NCBI GenBank assembly: GCA_019307805.1
Contig: JAFDIX010000213.1
Span: forward strand, 1-7,199
Length of the DNA stretch: 7,199 nt
Reading direction: 5' to 3'
Origin: Deltaproteobacteria bacterium
GTDB lineage: Bacteria; Desulfobacterota; DSM-4660; Desulfatiglandales; HGW-15
This document shows, piece by piece, positions 1 to 6,174 of the stretch. The position numbers were made by a program, and so were the translations under genes. Position 1 is the first letter of the stretch. Each line of letters begins with the position of its first letter. Below the pieces are notes generated by a model that worked only from the letters and a program-made list of their open reading frames with translations, was not told where the DNA came from and made no database searches.

Positions 1-827
1 CGGTAAAGGTCCAGGGAGAGGAGGCCACAGGGGAGATCGTAAAGGCACTGGAAATCGTCAATGGTTCGCTGGATGTGGATGTCATTGTCCTGACCAGGGG
101 AGGGGGTTCCCTGGAAGACCTCTGGGCCTTCAATCGGGAAGAACTGGCCTATGCTATTCGGGCCTCGGAAATCCCGGTAGTCTCTGCAGTGGGCCATGAA
201 ATCGACACCACCATCTCTGATCTTGCGGCAGATCTGAGGGCGCCCACTCCCTCTGCTGCGGCCGAACTCCTGGTGGCTGAAAAAGAGACCCTGAGGGAAC
301 GATTGGGGGAACACCAGGCGCGCTTGATATCCGTTTTTAAACACCAGTTGGAGCTTGCGCAAGGCCGTCTGGCCCTCCTTTCCCGGCAGATTCGCGATCC
401 CCGCAGAAGACTGGCGGATATATGGATGCGTCTTGATGAACTGAACCAGCGAATGATGCGGGGAATGGACTTTATGGCAAAAGGGAGAAAAAGGGGACTT
501 GCATCAGAGGTCCGGGCCCTCCTCATCCATTCCCCTGTTCACAGGCTGGCCTCTTTGAAACAGCAGAGGGACTTCCACCTTCGGGCGCTTACCCTTGCGA
601 CGGCAGGCCGGCTCAAGGAACATCGCATGCAGGTATCCCTCATGAAGGAAAGGCTCAAGGATCTGAGCCCCTTCTCCATACTCAACAGGGGGTACAGCAT
701 TACCAGGAAACTTCCCGAAAAAACGGTACTCAGGGATGTTTCCGGAGTCCGGGAAGGGGACCGGGTCACTGTTTCCCTGGCAGAGGGGGAAATGGAATGC
801 GGAGTGGAAAAAATTGTTCCCGCATAG
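1..827 (+). CDS. xseA: Exodeoxyribonuclease VII large subunit, C-terminal part (5' end outside window)
   Basis: This is the large, catalytic subunit of exonuclease VII, which with XseB cuts single-stranded DNA into acid-soluble oligonucleotides in the cytoplasm. The reading frame is open from base 3, so the gene starts upstream; about 274 codons are visible of a family usually 400-460 residues long. The hallmark of the catalytic domain is present: RGGGSLEDLW at 96-125, then SAVGHEIDTTISD around 180-220 and RAPTPSAAAE up to about 266. The following 150 or so residues are charged and helix-rich with few glycines, matching the long coiled-coil region that binds XseB. The C-terminus (LNRGYSI, then a short basic/acidic beta-like tail) is also typical. 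The stop is TAG at 825-827. GTG at 75 begins an open frame but lies inside the domain and is not the true start. The partner gene xseB lies downstream, beyond a peptidase gene. Confidence 0.95.
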   Translation, partial: VKVQGEEATGEIVKALEIVNGSLDVDVIVLTRGGGSLEDLWAFNREELAYAIRASEIPVVSAVGHEIDTTISDLAADLRAPTPSAAAELLVAEKETLRERLGEHQARLISVFKHQLELAQGRLALLSRQIRDPRRRLADIWMRLDELNQRMMRGMDFMAKGRKRGLASEVRALLIHSPVHRLASLKQQRDFHLRALTLATAGRLKEHRMQVSLMKERLKDLSPFSILNRGYSITRKLPEKTVLRDVSGVREGDRVTVSLAEGEMECGVEKIVPA

Positions 828-873
828 ACCAAAAAATGCATGGATTGGCATCAGGCAGACATCCCTCTTGAAA

Positions 874-1755
874 ATGATCAAAAGGGTTATGGTGCCCGGC
901 ATCATCATGGGAATGGTTCTGGGGCTTCTGTCCAATGGGGTATTGGCCGTGTCTCCTCCTGATGTCACACTCTCTTCCGAAACCATTGGACAGGGAGACC
1001 TCTGCCTGATTCTGGTGAGTGTGGAAAAGGGGGAAGTCCCCCATGTCACATGGCGAAAGCGGAAAATCCATCTGGTCCCCGACGGACAGAAAACCCTGTG
1101 GTACGGATTTCTGAGTGCGGATCTCAAGGCAAAAAAAGGGGATTTCAAGGTAGTAGTGAGGGTGCGTCCCCAGGGCACTGAAGAGCAGTTCAGCCTGGGG
1201 GTCTCAGAGAAGTCCTATGGGGTGCGGCGGCTCACGCTCCCCAAGAAGATGGTTGATCTGGACAAGAAGACGCTGGCGCGGGCCAGGAGAGAATCCCGGG
1301 CCATGAAGGCACTTTGGAGTGCTGCACCAGCGGCCCCCCTGTGGCGGGGTGCCTTTCTCAAACCCGTGCCCGGAGATGTGGCAGGTCCCTTTGGCAGGGC
1401 CAGCATTATCAATGATCAGCCCAGGTCCCCCCATTCAGGGGTCGATCTCAGGGGAAAGAAGGGGACGCCCGTAGCAGCGACAAATCATGGAAAGGTGGTC
1501 CTGATCGGCGACCATTTTTTCACCGGTCTCACGGTGGTGATTGACCATGGGGGAGGCATTCAAAGCATGTATTTTCATCTGGACAAGATCCTGGTGAAAA
1601 AGGGGGACATGGTGGACAAGGGGCAGGTGATCGGCAACGTGGGATCGACAGGCCGCTCCACAGGGCCCCATCTCCACTGGGGCATCAGGGTGAACGGTGA
1701 TCGGGTGGATCCGATACGTTTGACCGAGATCAGTAGGGGAGTGGAGGAGAGATAG
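874..1755 (+). CDS. Secreted M23-family (LytM/lysostaphin-type) metallopeptidase
   Basis: This is a predicted zinc endopeptidase acting on peptidoglycan cross-links in the periplasm, or a regulator of such enzymes. From ATG 874 the protein has 293 residues. Residues 1-25 form a signal peptide (basic MIKR, hydrophobic core, VLA cleavage-like end). Residues about 28-100 look like a beta-rich Ig-type N-terminal domain, followed by a basic helical linker (about 120-150). The C-terminal M23 domain starts near residue 172. Its zinc and catalytic motifs are intact: H187 and D191 in PHSGVD, and H266 and H268 in GPHLHWG. The frame stays open back to 736, inside xseA, but the signal peptide places the start at 874. 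TTG 868 is a possible alternative because a weak AGGCAG lies 9 nt before it; no good ribosome site precedes 874. It begins 46 nt after xseA, so co-transcription is likely. The substrate cannot be told from sequence. Confidence 0.9.
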   Translation: MIKRVMVPGIIMGMVLGLLSNGVLAVSPPDVTLSSETIGQGDLCLILVSVEKGEVPHVTWRKRKIHLVPDGQKTLWYGFLSADLKAKKGDFKVVVRVRPQGTEEQFSLGVSEKSYGVRRLTLPKKMVDLDKKTLARARRESRAMKALWSAAPAAPLWRGAFLKPVPGDVAGPFGRASIINDQPRSPHSGVDLRGKKGTPVAATNHGKVVLIGDHFFTGLTVVIDHGGGIQSMYFHLDKILVKKGDMVDKGQVIGNVGSTGRSTGPHLHWGIRVNGDRVDPIRLTEISRGVEER

Positions 1756-1796
1756 AATTTTTTCTTTTTGATGATACCCTGGAACCCAATACCGGA

Positions 1797-1818
1797 TCCC
1801 GGGGCCGGGGACCCGGGA
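1797..1818. repeat. GC-rich perfect inverted repeat in the M23-xseB spacer
   Basis: TCCCGGG at 1797-1803 pairs exactly with CCCGGGA at 1812-1818 around an 8-nt loop (GCCGGGGA). It sits in the 114-nt gap between the peptidase gene and xseB. It is followed by AAAATG rather than a T-run, so it is not a standard intrinsic terminator. Repeated CCGG/GGG blocks continue to its left (1780-1800), which suggests a member of a dispersed GC-rich intergenic repeat. That family assignment is inferred and cannot be tested with one copy. Confidence 0.5.
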
Positions 1819-1860
1819 AAATGTTGAACTGCAGTATAGGGGAGACGCGGCAGGGGGATT

Positions 1861-1865
1861 GGAGG
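1861..1865 (+). promoter_or_regulatory. Ribosome binding site of xseB
   Basis: GGAGG lies 4 nt before the ATG at 1870. It is the strongest Shine-Dalgarno match among the genes in this window and fixes the xseB start. Confidence 0.8.
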
Positions 1866-1869
1866 CACT

Positions 1870-2103
1870 ATGGCAGAGAAGAGCTTTGAGGGGGCAATGC
1901 AAAGGCTGGAGGAGATCACCCAGAATCTGGAGAACGGTGATTTGTCTCTGGAGGACTCCATCGATGTCTTTGAAGAAGGAATGAAGCTGGCGAAATTCTG
2001 TTCCAAGAAACTGGAAGAGGCGGAAAAAAAGGTCACCAAGCTCGTCAAGGAAGGGGAGGGGAAATTCTCCCAGCAGCCCTTTGACATGGAAGAAGAGGAG
2101 TAA
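1870..2103 (+). CDS. xseB: Exodeoxyribonuclease VII small subunit
   Basis: This is the non-catalytic small subunit, several copies of which wrap the coiled coil of XseA and are needed for exonuclease VII activity. The protein has 77 residues, the normal size (about 60-85). The family signature is clear: SFEGAMQRLEEITQNLENGD at about residues 5-24, then LSLEDSIDVFEEGMKLAKFC and a second charged helix with KKLEEAEKKV. Together these give the two-helix hairpin of the family. The tail after about residue 62 is acidic and probably disordered. The start is set by GGAGG just upstream. It lies 114 nt after the M23 gene, whereas in many genomes xseA and xseB are adjacent. The gap after it holds a repeat array, so co-transcription with ispA is uncertain here although the gene order is common. 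Confidence 0.96.
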   Translation: MAEKSFEGAMQRLEEITQNLENGDLSLEDSIDVFEEGMKLAKFCSKKLEEAEKKVTKLVKEGEGKFSQQPFDMEEEE

Positions 2104-2168
2104 ATCCGGAATTGGGGTTATTAAGGAGAGCATTCAATCGTTTGCGTTTCAATAGGCTTTTCGAAAAA

Positions 2169-2353
2169 ATCCCCCTCAATCCCCCTTTAGAAAGGGGGAG
2201 GACCAATCGTACTTAGGCTATCTTACCCCCCTCAATTCCCTTAGAAAAGGGGGAGGACCGATCGTGCTTAGGCTATCTTATCCCCTCAATCCCCTTAGAA
2301 AAGGGGGACTATAAAGACTTCCCCCCTTTTCTAAAGGGGGGCCAGGGGGGATT
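2169..2353. repeat. Array of palindromic C-run/G-run repeats (two 55-bp tandem units, a short copy, one inverted copy)
   Basis: The 297-nt gap between xseB and ispA is mostly this array. Unit 1 (2171-2225) and unit 2 (2226-2280) are each 55 nt; they share a C-rich/G-rich hairpin core followed by GGACCRATCGTRCTTAGG and CTATCTTA. A third copy (2281-2309) has only the core. A fourth core at about 2318-2353 is in the opposite orientation. Each core is a hairpin: CCCCCTTT/AAAGGGGG at 2181-2198; CCCTT/AAGGG at 2238-2251; CCCCTT/AAGGGG at 2291-2306; CCCCCCTTT/AAAGGGGGG with loop TCT at 2321-2341. Copies 3 and 4 can also pair with each other as one long imperfect hairpin around about 2310-2317. The outer edges are AAAAAATCCCCC and GGGGGGATTTT, an inverted-end arrangement like a small non-autonomous element. 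No protein is encoded, and no T-run follows any hairpin. Confidence 0.85.
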
Positions 2354-2400
2354 TTAGATTGCAAACAATATTATGTTCCGCATAGTAAAATATATTCGTT

Positions 2401-3291
2401 ATGGATCTGAAGAAATACCTTCAAGAAAAAAGAGCCGTCGTTGATGAAGCCCTGGAGGCCTTTCTCCCGGAGGCCGAGAGCCCGGCCGTCGATGTCATAA
2501 AGGCCATGCGCTACAGCCTGTTTGCCGGGGGCAAGCGGCTCCGGCCGATTCTCTGCATGGCAGGGGCGGATACCGCGGGTGGAGAGGAAAGGGCTGTTCT
2601 CCCGGTCGCCTGTGCCCTTGAACTCATCCACACCTACTCCCTGATCCATGATGATCTTCCGGTGATGGATGATGATGACCTCAGGAGGGGGAAGCCTACC
2701 AGTCACAAGGTTTTTGGCGAGGCAGTCGCCCTCCTGGCGGGAGACGGGCTTCTGACAGAGGCCTTTCGTCTCATGAGTGCAACAGAACCTGTGGGAAGGG
2801 TGACACCCCAGGCCATTATCAGGGTCATGGGGCTCATTGGTGATGCAGCGGGATACCGGGGCATGGTAGGCGGGCAGGTCGTGGATATCCAGTCCGAGGG
2901 GACCCGGGTGTCCCCGGAGCTCGTGAGATTCATCCATACCCGTAAAACAGGGGCCCTGATTACCGCATCCGTCACCTCGGGGGCCATCCTCGGTGGAGGA
3001 GACCCCGACCAGGTCGCCGCCATCACGGCCTACGGGGAAGGCATCGGACTCGCTTTTCAAATTTCCGATGATATACTTGACATTGAGGGAGATAGTGCGA
3101 CCATGGGAAAGGGCGTCGGGGGAGATACCCAGAGGGGAAAGGCCACCTATCCATCGGTCCATGGGTTACCAAAGGCAAGGGAGATGGCGCTCGAGGCGGT
3201 GGACGGGGCCCTGGAGGCAATCAAGATCTTTGATGACAGGGCGGATCCCTTGAGGCATATTGCAAAATACATCATTGAAAGAAAGAAATAA
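2401..3291 (+). CDS. ispA: Polyprenyl (probably farnesyl) diphosphate synthase
   Basis: This cytoplasmic trans-prenyltransferase condenses isopentenyl diphosphate with allylic diphosphates. The product has 296 residues, the usual IspA size. GGKRLRP at 43-49 binds diphosphate. The first aspartate-rich motif is DDLPVMD at D84-D90, followed by DDDLRRGKPT, and the second is DDILD at D223-D227 after FQ (219-220). The four-residue spacing in the first motif and the aromatic Y79 five residues before it match bacterial (type II) farnesyl synthases, so a C15 product is most likely; a C20 product is not excluded. The N-terminus MDLKKYLQEKRAVVDEAL aligns with the family start, which supports ATG 2401 although no Shine-Dalgarno sequence precedes it. 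Its TAA shares a base with the dxs ATG, indicating translational coupling. Together with dxs it covers an early and a late step of isoprenoid synthesis. Confidence 0.95.
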   Translation: MDLKKYLQEKRAVVDEALEAFLPEAESPAVDVIKAMRYSLFAGGKRLRPILCMAGADTAGGEERAVLPVACALELIHTYSLIHDDLPVMDDDDLRRGKPTSHKVFGEAVALLAGDGLLTEAFRLMSATEPVGRVTPQAIIRVMGLIGDAAGYRGMVGGQVVDIQSEGTRVSPELVRFIHTRKTGALITASVTSGAILGGGDPDQVAAITAYGEGIGLAFQISDDILDIEGDSATMGKGVGGDTQRGKATYPSVHGLPKAREMALEAVDGALEAIKIFDDRADPLRHIAKYIIERKK

Positions 3292-5195
3292 TGGAAGACG
3301 AAAAAGCATATCCCCTGTTGGGCCGCATTGACGGCCCGGCAGACCTGAAAAAGCTCTCCATGGAGGAGATGGAACTCCTGGCCGTGGAGCTTCGGCGCAA
3401 GATTGTGGAAACCGTGTCAAAGACAGGCGGCCACCTGGCTCCCAACCTGGGTTCGGTTGAGCTGACAATGGCCCTCCACTACGTGTTTAATGCTCCGGAC
3501 GACAAGATCATATGGGATGTGGGGCACCAGGCATATACCCACAAACTCCTCACGAGCCGGAGGGATCGTTTTCACACGATTCGGACACACGGCGGCATCA
3601 GCGGGTTTCCAAAGACGGAAGAAAGCCCCTTTGACACCTTTAACACCGGGCACAGCAGTACGTCCATCTCCGCCGGCCTGGGCATTACCACCGCAAAGGG
3701 TCTCAAGGGCGAGAAGAGCCGTGTCATCTGTGTCATCGGGGATGGATCCCTGACGGCGGGTCTGGCCTTTGAAGGCCTGAACCAGGCAGGGCACACGGAA
3801 AAAGACCTCATTGTGGTGTTGAACGATAATGCCATGTCCATCGCCCCCAATGTGGGCGCATTCTCCTCCTTTGTGAGCCGTAAGATGACCGGGCGGCGCT
3901 TTGTCTACTTCAGAAAAGAACTCCACAATTTCCTGGCCTCCATCCCCGGAGTGGGTGAGAACATTCTCAACCTGGTGCGAAGAAGCGAGGACTCCTTCAT
4001 CACCTTTTTCACGCCGGGCATGCTGTTTGAGGCATTCAAGTTCAAATATGTCGGGCCCATTAACGGTCATCGGCTTGACCAGCTCATCGAGACATTCAAC
4101 AACACCAGCCACCTGGAAGGTCCCGTACTGGTACACGTCATGACCACCAAGGGGAAGGGGTATGGTCCTGCTGAAAAGGATCCTGCCCACTACCACGGTG
4201 TGGGCAGCTTTGAGGTCTCGACCGGCTCTCCGGCCAAAAAGGCCAAAAAGGCGCCCCCCTCATACACCGATGTCTTTGGAGAGACCATGGTGGACCTGGG
4301 CAAAAGGGACAAGAGGCTGTTTGCCATCACTGCGGCCATGCCCGAGGGGACAGGTCTCAACGCCTTTGAGGACGCATACCCTGAACGTTTTGTGGACGTA
4401 GGTATCGCAGAGCAGCACGCCGTCACCTTTGCTGCAGGGCTCGCGACCGAAGGGTATCGACCGGTGGTGGCTATTTATTCCACCTTCCTCCAGAGGGCTT
4501 ATGATCAGATCATTCACGACGTCTGCCTTTCCAATCTGCCCGTTGTCTTCTGTATTGACCGGGGCGGTCTGGTGGGCGAGGATGGTCCGACACACCACGG
4601 CCAGTTTGACGTGACCTTCCTCAGGAGCCTGCCCAATATGACCTTTATGTCGCCCAAGGACGAAAACGAACTGCGGCACATGCTCTATACCGCTCTCAAA
4701 CAACCCGGCCCTGTCGCCATCAGGTATCCCCGGGGTAATGGCCAGGGTGTTCCGATTGATAAGACCTACAAAGAGATACCCATTGGGAAGGCGGAATTCC
4801 TCAGACCGGGCAAAGACATCCTCATCATTGCCCTGGGCAGCATGGTCGCCCCTGCCATGGAAGCGGCCCTTCGACTGGAGGACGAGGGTATTTCCGCGGG
4901 GGTGGTGAACTGCCGCTTTGTAAAACCCCTGGACCGGGGAATCCTGGAACCGTCCCGTGAAGCAGGTCGTGTTCTGGTGGTGGAAGAGAATATCGCACAG
5001 GGGGGACTTGGGGGGGCCGTGCTGGAGCTTCTCAGTGAGATGCAGGTTCAGGATGTCCAGGTGAAAAGGCTGGGCCTTCCGGACCGGTTCATCGAGCACG
5101 GGCCGGGAGACCTGCTGAGAGAGCTGTGCGGTCTTGACGCTCCAGGTATCGTGAAGGAGGCAAGGGATTTCTGCCGCCGGAATGAAGAAAGATAA
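3291..5195 (+). CDS. dxs: 1-deoxy-D-xylulose-5-phosphate synthase
   Basis: Dxs condenses pyruvate with glyceraldehyde 3-phosphate, releasing CO2, to make DXP. This is the first step of the MEP isoprenoid pathway and also feeds thiamine and pyridoxal synthesis. It is a cytoplasmic, thiamine-diphosphate- and Mg-dependent homodimer. At 634 residues it is full length. Domain I (about 1-320) has GHQAYTHK with H79, the cofactor motif GDGSLTAG starting at G150 (D151), and NDNAMSI at N178-N180. Domain II (about 321-495) has the catalytic glutamate E374 in GIAEQHAVTFAAG, D423 and H435 in DRGGLVGEDGPTHHGQFD, and RYPRGNG from R478. Domain III is the C-terminal transketolase fold. The ATG overlaps the ispA stop by one base (TAATG), with only a weak purine stretch (GAAAGAAA) before it, so translation probably depends on ispA. 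No key residue is missing. Confidence 0.97.
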   Translation: MEDEKAYPLLGRIDGPADLKKLSMEEMELLAVELRRKIVETVSKTGGHLAPNLGSVELTMALHYVFNAPDDKIIWDVGHQAYTHKLLTSRRDRFHTIRTHGGISGFPKTEESPFDTFNTGHSSTSISAGLGITTAKGLKGEKSRVICVIGDGSLTAGLAFEGLNQAGHTEKDLIVVLNDNAMSIAPNVGAFSSFVSRKMTGRRFVYFRKELHNFLASIPGVGENILNLVRRSEDSFITFFTPGMLFEAFKFKYVGPINGHRLDQLIETFNNTSHLEGPVLVHVMTTKGKGYGPAEKDPAHYHGVGSFEVSTGSPAKKAKKAPPSYTDVFGETMVDLGKRDKRLFAITAAMPEGTGLNAFEDAYPERFVDVGIAEQHAVTFAAGLATEGYRPVVAIYSTFLQRAYDQIIHDVCLSNLPVVFCIDRGGLVGEDGPTHHGQFDVTFLRSLPNMTFMSPKDENELRHMLYTALKQPGPVAIRYPRGNGQGVPIDKTYKEIPIGKAEFLRPGKDILIIALGSMVAPAMEAALRLEDEGISAGVVNCRFVKPLDRGILEPSREAGRVLVVEENIAQGGLGGAVLELLSEMQVQDVQVKRLGLPDRFIEHGPGDLLRELCGLDAPGIVKEARDFCRRNEER

Positions 5196-5868
5196 ACAGC
5201 GACTCGATCTCCTGCTCGTTCAAAAGGGCCTGGCCGAAAGCCGCGAAAAGGCCAAGGCCATGATCATGGCGGGCCTTGTGGAGGTCAACCGGATCCTCAT
5301 AGACAAACCCGGCCATTCCGTACCCACCGCATCCACTATTTCCCTGAAGCAGGGCATTCCACCCTACGTGAGCCGGGGCGGCCTCAAGCTCGAGGCTGCC
5401 CTTGACGGCTTTTCCCTCGATGTGGCGGACATGACCCTGTTGGATGTCGGGGCCTCCACAGGGGGGTTCACGGATTGTCTGCTCCAGCGCGGGGCCAAAG
5501 AGATCATCGCCATTGATGTGGGATATGGCCAGTTGCACTGGAAGCTCAGGCAGGATCCCAGGGTGCGGGTCCTGGAAAAGACCAATATCCGCTATCTGAA
5601 GCCCCGGGATCTTGATGTAACCGCCCACGGGGCGGTTATTGATGTCTCCTTTATCTCCCTCAAAAAAGTGCTTCCGCCGATCTCAGCGCTTCTTCCTGCC
5701 CGGGCCTTTGTTCTGGCCCTCATTAAGCCCCAGTTTGAGGTGGGAAAGGGCGAGGTCGGGAAGGGGGGAGTTGTCCGGGATCCCGCGCATCATGAGAAGG
5801 TCATCAAAGAGCATCCCCTCGCCAATTCTGGGACCCAAGGGAAATCGGGAATTCTTTATCCATGGTAG
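5182..5868 (+). CDS. tlyA: TlyA-family rRNA 2'-O-methyltransferase, C-terminus out of frame (probable pseudogene)
   Basis: TlyA proteins (also called hemolysin A) methylate riboses of 16S and/or 23S rRNA using S-adenosylmethionine. The frame encodes 228 residues; relatives usually have about 240-270. Residues about 6-66 are an S4 RNA-binding domain (RLDLLLVQKGLAESREKAKA). An FtsJ-type Rossmann methyltransferase domain follows, with YVSRGGLKLEAA at 62-73 and the SAM loop LLDVGASTGGFTD at 86-98. Three of the four K-D-K-E catalytic residues are present: K69, D154 in AVIDVSF and K182 in LIKPQFEVGKG. After HEKVIKE (204-210) the frame runs into an unrelated 18-residue tail, while the expected ending lies in another frame (see 5812-5875). 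The fourth catalytic residue is therefore lost from the product. The start ATG 5182 fits the family N-terminus; it overlaps dxs by 14 nt, and AAGGAGG at 5154-5160 is too far upstream to be ideal. It is probably inactive, unless the break is a sequencing or assembly error. Confidence 0.88.
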   Translation: MKKDKQRLDLLLVQKGLAESREKAKAMIMAGLVEVNRILIDKPGHSVPTASTISLKQGIPPYVSRGGLKLEAALDGFSLDVADMTLLDVGASTGGFTDCLLQRGAKEIIAIDVGYGQLHWKLRQDPRVRVLEKTNIRYLKPRDLDVTAHGAVIDVSFISLKKVLPPISALLPARAFVLALIKPQFEVGKGEVGKGGVVRDPAHHEKVIKEHPLANSGTQGKSGILYPW

Positions 5869-5875
5869 CCGTTAA
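5812..5875 (+). pseudogene. Displaced C-terminal fragment of tlyA (+1 frame)
   Basis: Reading one base over from the upstream tlyA frame, this stretch gives SIPSPILGPKGNREFFIH, then GSR and a TAA at 5873-5875. The SPI-x-GPxGN-x-EFF pattern is the conserved last block of TlyA proteins and contains the fourth catalytic residue, here the glutamate codon at 5849-5851. In a normal protein about 15-20 residues separate HEKVI from SPI; here almost none remain. A single-base indel therefore cannot explain the break. A deletion of roughly 40-50 nt, not a multiple of three, at about 5811-5818 fits best. Confidence 0.8.
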
Positions 5876-5880
5876 AACCC

Positions 5881-5918
5881 GGGGACCTGAGAGGGCATAG
5901 CACGGTATAAGGGTCCCC
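5881..5918. repeat. Inverted repeat just downstream of tlyA
   Basis: GGGGACC at 5881-5887 pairs with GGTCCCC at 5912-5918 across a 24-nt loop. It lies directly after the displaced tlyA end. No T-run follows (TAATGAACG), so Rho-independent termination is not supported. It may be a chance or repeat-derived hairpin. Confidence 0.35.
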
Positions 5919-5988
5919 TAATGAACGCATCTGCTCATACGGATAATGCAAACATCACTGCATGGTGCTGCGATAATCCGGGGGGCCC

Positions 5989-6139
5989 AAAGTGAATTGA
6001 GGTACGCATGAAATGCCTAAAGTTTTCGTGTTTTCAGACTTTCGTGCTCCTGTCGCGGCATCTTGTCACGCCGTAGCCTTGGCGAAGGCGGAAGCCTTCG
6101 GGCGACGCCGGATTCGTGATTATTACTTTAGCTCACTTT
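5989..6139. repeat. Nested palindromic intergenic element upstream of the rdhA-like gene
   Basis: Four inverted-repeat pairs are nested about one centre. AAAGTGA 5989-5995 pairs with TCACTTT 6133-6139; CTAAAGT 6017-6023 with ACTTTAG 6125-6131; TCACG 6066-6070 with CGTGA 6115-6119; and a central hairpin CGAAGGC 6083-6089 with GCCTTCG 6094-6100 has a GGAA tetraloop. The centre is GC-rich while the flanks are AT-rich and in T-rich runs (TTTTCGTGTTTTCAG). It encodes no protein. The arrangement resembles a mobile, MITE-like or REP-type dispersed repeat, and it fills most of the 299-nt gap. The rest of the gap, 5919-5988, shows nothing recognisable apart from a 24-codon ATG frame with no ribosome site. 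Confidence 0.6.
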
Positions 6140-6163
6140 ATCACTTAAAGTTTCTTAAAAACA

Positions 6164-6168
6164 TGAGG
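6164..6168 (+). promoter_or_regulatory. Ribosome binding site deciding the rdhA-like start
   Basis: TGAGG lies 6 nt before ATG 6175. The in-frame ATG at 6163, four codons upstream, has only TTTCTTAAAAAC before it, so 6175 is the better start. Using 6163 would add MRRI and would not create a Tat signal. Confidence 0.6.
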
Positions 6169-6174
6169 CGCATT

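Noticed and set aside
736..873. N-terminal extension of the M23 gene back into xseA
   Set aside because: The extra 46 residues come from the xseA 3' end in another frame and would bury the signal peptide that begins at 874.
2171..2309. CRISPR array
   Set aside because: The units are contiguous 55-bp tandem copies with internal hairpins; there are no unique spacers between identical repeats and no cas genes.
2181..2341. C-run/G-run hairpins as intrinsic terminators of xseB
   Set aside because: Stems are strong, but none is followed by a T-run on either strand, so only a repeat assignment is supported.
2371..3162. Long minus-strand open frame opposite ispA (263 codons)
   Set aside because: It is antisense to a clear ispA gene, has no family-like motifs, and is rich in Gly/His/Pro/Arg as expected from a shadow frame in GC-rich DNA.
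3417..4196. Minus-strand open frame opposite dxs (259 codons), and another at 4260-5099
   Set aside because: Both lie opposite intact dxs domains and show no recognisable domain or ribosome site.
5921..5995. A 24-codon ATG frame in the tlyA-rdhA spacer with a WCC pair and Pro-Gly-Gly near its end
   Set aside because: It has no ribosome binding site, its stop falls inside the palindromic element, and its length is within chance expectation.
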